In this document: one piece after another, positions 46,099 through 50,623 of the stretch
Layout: each line of letters starts with the position of its first letter
Numbering within the stretch: the first letter of the stretch is position 1
Source: Lusitaniella coriacea LEGE 07157
GTDB taxonomy: Bacteria; Cyanobacteriota; Cyanobacteriia; Cyanobacteriales; Spirulinaceae
Direction: 5' to 3'
NCBI RefSeq assembly: GCF_015207425.1
Contig: NZ_JADEWZ010000039.1
Location: forward strand, 1 to 50,623
DNA: 50,623 bases
Made by a program: the position numbers and the translations under genes
Notes under the pieces: model-generated
Seen by the model: the letters and a program-made list of their open reading frames with translations, nothing else
What the model was told of the DNA's origin: nothing
Databases searched by the model: none

Positions 46099-46465
46099 CT
46101 CACCGTGTATGGCTACAGCTATAGCAATAGCCAGGAGTATTAGGACATTGGTGAAGGTGAGCGGGGGGAGCTTTCTTGAGACACAGTGACGCGGGGAGAG
46201 GGAAGTTGGGGGAGCTGGGGGAGTTTTTGGATGACACGGAGACACAGTGACGCGGAGAGTGGGTGACACGGGGAAAAGAGCTGGGGAGGCTGGGGGAGCT
46301 GGGGGAGCTGAGGGAAGCAATTACCAATTCGCAATTACCAATTCGCAATTATCAATTGGGGAGACACGGAGACACGGTGATGACTGAATGATTGATAACT
46401 GAAAAAACCTGTTCCCTATTCCCTATTCCCTCTAATGACTGTTATGGCAACTGCTATATAAAAAA
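46099..46465. repeat. Low-complexity repeat-filled spacer
   Basis: 46109-46170 is an inverted relative of the repeat at 17901-18000. Purine-rich tandem units follow ('GGGGGAGCT', 'GACACGGAGACAC', 'CAATTACCAATTCG'). 46379-46409 is identical to 146-176, then 'TTCCCTA' heptamers. Three overlapping reverse-strand ORFs here are repeat artefacts. Confidence 0.7.
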
Positions 46466-49400
46466 TCAGTCCCATTCCCCCAAACGCGCTACCCAATTTT
46501 GAACTGCTGCAATAATCCGATCGCGCCGCCGTTCAAAGTTTGCTGCAATGAAAATTAAAATAATCCCTGCAATCAATCCGACAATCCATTTGGAAACGAC
46601 GTTTTGATTGATGAGGACGAGGAGTTGATAGGAGGCGGTGAGCAAGAAGGTGACTGTGCCAACGTAGAGGAATGCGCGAATTCGCAAGCCCAATCCCGCA
46701 AAAATGGCGATTAAGCTCAGAATTGCGGGAATCAGCCCGGTGTCTTGGTGAAAGAGGAGAGCGATAACGCAGATGACTCCGCTACCGAGAACCCGCAGGC
46801 GATGGCGCAGGGATTTGTTGAAGGAGGGGTCGAATTGAGCGATATAGAGGATGGATAATCCTAGTAGGGACGCACCCCAGAGGGGATCGGTAAGATTTTG
46901 TTGCTCGAACCAATGAATCATTGTCCAGTCAATCAGGACTAAACTGAAATAACTCCAGCGTAGATTGGATTCGCGATTGGCAATCCAGGCGTAAAAGGCA
47001 GCAACGCCGATGAGGTTGGGGTAGGAAATGGTTTCAATTGTGGTTAAAATCGCGATCGCGGGAATCAAAATTGCTCCATTTTGCCAGGGCTTGGAATGCC
47101 ATCCCCAACGTTCCCAAGGGAGTTGGTAGAGAATAATGGCAAAAATCCCAAAAAGAATCCCAAACCAATCGTCTAGGGGGGCAAGGGATGGGTAGAGCAG
47201 ACGGATATAGTAGCAGGTGCCAACGAATTCAATTAATCCCCCATAAATCCACCCATTTCCTTGATTTAGCTCGCGATTTCGCCCTTGCAGAACGGCGTAG
47301 GTGGCGAGAAGGAAACACAGGGCTATTCCCAGGACGGAGAAGCGAGGAGTATCAAAACTGAGCAGTGCCGACAGAAGCATTAAAACGCTGCTAATTCCCC
47401 AGTGAATTCGGGCGGTAATAATTATTTCGGCGACGTTGAAGTTGAGGAATTGCTCGCCAACGCGGGAGTGCCAAACCCAAGCAAGGAGATGGTACAAAAG
47501 CGCGATCGCGCAGGCAACTCCAGCTAATATAATTAAGCCATCTGCGGGATTGCCTTTGGGCGCTTGGAGCATTTGATAGATAACCAGTTCGTACCAGCCA
47601 ATGGAAAGGAGCGCGATCGCGCAATAACTCATCCATTTCCACCCAGAACGGCGACGACCGACGCAAATTCCCGTTAAAGCAGTGCCTAGGGTAATGAATC
47701 CGGTATAGGCAGTAAAGTTGTCAAGGCGGAACAGTAGCGCAAGAAGGGCGTAAACAAGGGGGAAAAACTGCACGGCGGCGAGTTCTCCCAGGCGAATTCG
47801 TTGCACCCATAACACCTCTGTGGCAACCCCAAGAATTAAGGCGGTTGAAATATTGGCAATTGCCAGTTCCAACGCCGATCCGTCCTGGAGCAAAACGATC
47901 TGAGCGAGACAGAGTTCAAATGACCAGCCGATACCCCATACAGCGAGATTATTGGGCGAGAAAAACGCTCGGAAAATAATCGCTTGACCGATTAATCCCG
48001 AAGCGAGAAGGTAGTACCAGTCTGCACCTACGAATGCAATATACCCTGCTGCTGAAAGCGCGCTCAACAGCAGCAATTCCAACCCGGCGATGCCCACCGC
48101 CCAAGCGTCGCAAGAACGGGCATACAGCGCCGCCCAACTGCCTTGGAGGGAACGGAAGAATGCTCGCAGCAACCAGAGTGCAAAGATAACGACAGCTCCC
48201 AATACCAACCATTTCGGTAGCCCGATTTTGTTCCAAACTAACGCAACGATAAAGCTGAGGACGAAACCCACATGAACGATTGCTGCCGGGAGTTTTAATA
48301 AGTAGCGACTGTTGACCAACATCAAACCGCAAGCAAATGCCAAACCCAGAACGCGCAGGTTGTAATCTTCCAGGACGAGGAGTTGTGCTGCAATTAACGC
48401 AACGGTACTCCACCAAGCGGCTTGGATGCGTCGCGGTCGATTGCTAAAGCTGGCAACCCCGGTGAGGGTGAGGGGAGTGAAGAGCCAGATTAAACTCCAT
48501 TGCGCAATTCCTTCGGGGGTAGGATTTGAGAGATCGGTGAGGACGCTGGCGAAGAGGGTATAACTCAAACCCGCTAAGATAAAGCCAAAATACCAGCAAC
48601 TGCGCGTTAAGTGTTGGTTGGGGTTGTCTTGGGGTTCGCGGTCGAGGATGGAAATGCCCCATTCTACAATACCCAGCGCGAGTAAAATTGCGGCCCAGAG
48701 GTGTTGGGGAAGGGTTGGGAAGAGTGCATCGATTGAGGACGCGATCGCGCACAGTCCTAAAAGATGCGTCAGATAGACTAAACTGCGATCCCTCGACTCG
48801 CGGCGACGGGTGACTAAGGCGAAACTGAGAGTGAGTAAGACCAAATTGAAGGATCGTAAGGGAGGTTCTAATATTGCTCCTCCTGCGAGTATGGATCCTC
48901 CACTTAAAACGAGAAATTCGCCCCAATCTGCCAATTTTTTGCGTTCTTCCCGATGAAATCGACCGCAGAAGCTCAGGAAAACTAACAGGTAGGCAAAAAT
49001 GCCCGCACAGGCAAAAAGGAGGGGAATCTTATCGTACTGGGTTATTTGAGTTAAGAGCGCGATCGCGCGATCTCGAAATCCCGAAGGAATCAACGCCTGC
49101 AAGAGAAACAAACCCTGCAACCCAATCGCAAAAATTGCCGTTAAATCCCGACGCTTGCCGTAGCGTTGCAAACGTTCGTAAAAAAACCACAACCCCAAAA
49201 TACTAATCGCCGTTGCTTGCCAGGGAAACGCCTCCCGAACCGATACCGCCCAGCCAAAACCCAGTAAAATAATGCCCAAAAGTTGGTAAAGGGTTGCCCT
49301 CGACCATTGAGAGGGTTCCAAAGGTTCCACCGCATGGTCAAGTCCTTCCGAACCCAGCAACCAGCCGCAAATTCCCACCGCCAATCCCAACACTTCCAAG

Positions 49401-50266
49401 GGCAATTGCGCCACAAAAATGCCTCGCGCCAACAGCACCGCCAAGGCGAAAATAACGTACCCCTTCCCTTTCGGTTTTTCCCCCTCTCCCGAAGGAAGGC
49501 GCAACAAACCTGCCGCAGCAATCGTGCCGAGATAAATCCCAATGGGAGCAAAATTCGCAACGCTCCAACCCCAATGCAAAAAACTCAACCCCAGGAAGGT
49601 TAGGGTATAGAGTGGAGCGAGTTGCTTATCCCGACCCAGCAACCATCCCAGCCCACTCAAGCTTACCGCCGCGATCGCGCTCGTTCCCCATTCCAGAGGA
49701 TTTCCCCACAACCCGAACGTATCCATCGCCCAAAAGTTCACCGGAATCAACAAAAGCGCGATCGTTCTTAAGGTTCTCGCCGTCAGTTGCAACTCCTCCT
49801 GGCGACTCATCCGCCACCCCAACACCCCAAACACCAGCGTGTACGCCCACAACACCCCATACTGCCCTGCTGCGGGGAAACGAGTCCACTGCGTCGCCGC
49901 CAGTACCCCCGACGACACCACCACCAGAAACACGCCCAGAAACAGCAGCCAGCGCACACTCAGCTCGTCCTGGAAAGACTGCCAGATGGAAGCCACCCGC
50001 GATGGTTGTCTAATGGGTTGGGGTTCGGGTTGCACCTCTGGTGCAAATTCTGTTTCCGAAAAAGTTAAATTCGCCTCCCTTGGCAGGGAAGGAACCGTAA
50101 CAGGACTGGGTAGAGGACAACTCAAATACTGTCGGCACAACCCCCGCACCTGTCCCTCGCGAATCAATCCCAACCGCAACCACACATCCAACCCTTCCAA
50201 CAATTCGGTTTGCGTCGCTCGCACGGAGATTTCTAGATGAATTAGGCGATTAGGATTAGAAGACAT
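46466..50266 (-). CDS. Giant polytopic membrane protein, unknown (DUF2157-like N-terminus possible)
   Basis: This 1266-aa protein has an N-terminal soluble region of about 95 residues ('RLIHLEISVRATQTELLEGLDVWLRLGLIREGQVRGLCRQYL', then a Pro/Glu linker) and then more than 30 hydrophobic segments to the end, with a basic C-terminal tail. The N-terminal helical unit plus membrane part recalls DUF2157-type proteins of cyanobacteria, but I cannot assign a function. No transporter motif is seen. The ATG at 50266 is preferred over an ATG at 50299, 11 codons upstream, since the conserved-looking part starts after it. Several reverse-strand ORFs in this region are shadows. Confidence 0.8.
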   Translation of the reverse strand: MSSNPNRLIHLEISVRATQTELLEGLDVWLRLGLIREGQVRGLCRQYLSCPLPSPVTVPSLPREANLTFSETEFAPEVQPEPQPIRQPSRVASIWQSFQDELSVRWLLFLGVFLVVVSSGVLAATQWTRFPAAGQYGVLWAYTLVFGVLGWRMSRQEELQLTARTLRTIALLLIPVNFWAMDTFGLWGNPLEWGTSAIAAVSLSGLGWLLGRDKQLAPLYTLTFLGLSFLHWGWSVANFAPIGIYLGTIAAAGLLRLPSGEGEKPKGKGYVIFALAVLLARGIFVAQLPLEVLGLAVGICGWLLGSEGLDHAVEPLEPSQWSRATLYQLLGIILLGFGWAVSVREAFPWQATAISILGLWFFYERLQRYGKRRDLTAIFAIGLQGLFLLQALIPSGFRDRAIALLTQITQYDKIPLLFACAGIFAYLLVFLSFCGRFHREERKKLADWGEFLVLSGGSILAGGAILEPPLRSFNLVLLTLSFALVTRRRESRDRSLVYLTHLLGLCAIASSIDALFPTLPQHLWAAILLALGIVEWGISILDREPQDNPNQHLTRSCWYFGFILAGLSYTLFASVLTDLSNPTPEGIAQWSLIWLFTPLTLTGVASFSNRPRRIQAAWWSTVALIAAQLLVLEDYNLRVLGLAFACGLMLVNSRYLLKLPAAIVHVGFVLSFIVALVWNKIGLPKWLVLGAVVIFALWLLRAFFRSLQGSWAALYARSCDAWAVGIAGLELLLLSALSAAGYIAFVGADWYYLLASGLIGQAIIFRAFFSPNNLAVWGIGWSFELCLAQIVLLQDGSALELAIANISTALILGVATEVLWVQRIRLGELAAVQFFPLVYALLALLFRLDNFTAYTGFITLGTALTGICVGRRRSGWKWMSYCAIALLSIGWYELVIYQMLQAPKGNPADGLIILAGVACAIALLYHLLAWVWHSRVGEQFLNFNVAEIIITARIHWGISSVLMLLSALLSFDTPRFSVLGIALCFLLATYAVLQGRNRELNQGNGWIYGGLIEFVGTCYYIRLLYPSLAPLDDWFGILFGIFAIILYQLPWERWGWHSKPWQNGAILIPAIAILTTIETISYPNLIGVAAFYAWIANRESNLRWSYFSLVLIDWTMIHWFEQQNLTDPLWGASLLGLSILYIAQFDPSFNKSLRHRLRVLGSGVICVIALLFHQDTGLIPAILSLIAIFAGLGLRIRAFLYVGTVTFLLTASYQLLVLINQNVVSKWIVGLIAGIILIFIAANFERRRDRIIAAVQNWVARLGEWD

Positions 50267-50623
50267 GGGACTAAGCAAAGAGCTACTCGGTTGTTTCAAC
50301 TGTTACACATTTAAACCGAGTATTCTTCGCAACTACATTACGCCCTTCAAAGTGTCACATTGTCAGTTTTGTGCTGACGGCTGACCTAAGCTAAAACACA
50401 TTCAAATTGGGTATTGAGCGCTTTGTATCAAAGCTGTCAATCTCTCACCGCACTGCTTCAGTTATCACCTTAAACGTCATCATATAAAATCCGGTTGAAT
50501 GCCCTCAGTTAGAGCTGACACGGTGAAGTTGTCAGGTAATTAGCAATAGTCATTAACACTCCCCATATCCATGTCTCCATGTCCTCAAAAAAACTCCCCC
50601 AGCTTCCCCTGCTCCCCCAGCTC
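50267..50623. repeat. Window-edge spacer
   Basis: This is the upstream region of the giant membrane gene. The end (about 50560-50623) is the CCATGTCTCC/CCCCAGCTTCCCC type of tandem low-complexity repeat. No gene is seen. Confidence 0.5.

Noticed and set aside
46033-46348. Three overlapping Pro/Ser-rich ORFs
   Set aside because: Translated from purine-rich tandem repeats in a spacer.

Overview
The window is chromosomal DNA from a cyanobacterium, most likely a filamentous, non-model species. The signs are: very many HIP1-type GCGATCGC octamers in and between genes; cyanobacterial signature genes (NTRC thioredoxin reductase, SasA clock kinase, PcxA/CemA proton-extrusion protein, the Slr1658/Slr1659 regulator pair, DUF3153 lipoprotein, Trp-rich TIGR02450 protein, DUF3536 GH57 protein); and spacers filled with the short heptamer-rich repeats typical of filamentous cyanobacteria. 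I cannot name the genus from sequence alone.

Layout. 1-6.7 kb, all on the minus strand: a STAS/ATPase-like regulator pair, rsmG, a lone ABC ATPase, a DUF3153 lipoprotein, a FecR-like exported protein and NTRC. 6.9-9.1 kb, plus strand: a SAM methyltransferase and a GT4 glycosyltransferase. 9.1-15.4 kb: a two-partner secretion locus, TpsB (9057-10754) and a large TpsA-like exoprotein (11928-15449). It is split by a REP-associated tyrosine transposase (RAYT), a four-unit 55-bp tandem array and a small MITE-like insertion sitting inside a REP copy. 15.6-25.9 kb: housekeeping genes moaC, tRNA-Arg(ACG), an MFS transporter, an alpha/beta hydrolase, alaS, ppk1, an isolated ureA, a Trp-rich protein and a rhomboid protease. 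26.3-31.3 kb: pcxA, a helicase-like ATPase and sasA.

31.3-34.3 kb is the accessory zone. Downstream of sasA there is a cluster of eight HIP1-like octamers, a DUF4279 gene, two near-identical 256-bp direct repeats bracketing an unknown 184-aa gene and the 3' stub of a probable polymorphic toxin, and then an 82-bp duplicated piece of sasA. HIP1 sites are absent from the DUF4279/184-aa stretch. I read this as a decayed toxin-immunity island.

34.4-50.6 kb: a peptidoglycan-binding-domain protein, a Ca2+/H+ exchanger, a GH57/DUF3536 protein, a Uma2 protein, a small coiled-coil membrane protein, a GT4 glycosyltransferase, a deoC-recO-MFS gene string, a PP1-like phosphatase and a 1266-aa polytopic membrane protein.

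I do not see a complete new multigene system. The most interesting parts are the nested RAYT/REP/MITE structure splitting the TPS locus and the decayed island behind sasA. All names come from reading motifs by eye; no database search was possible.
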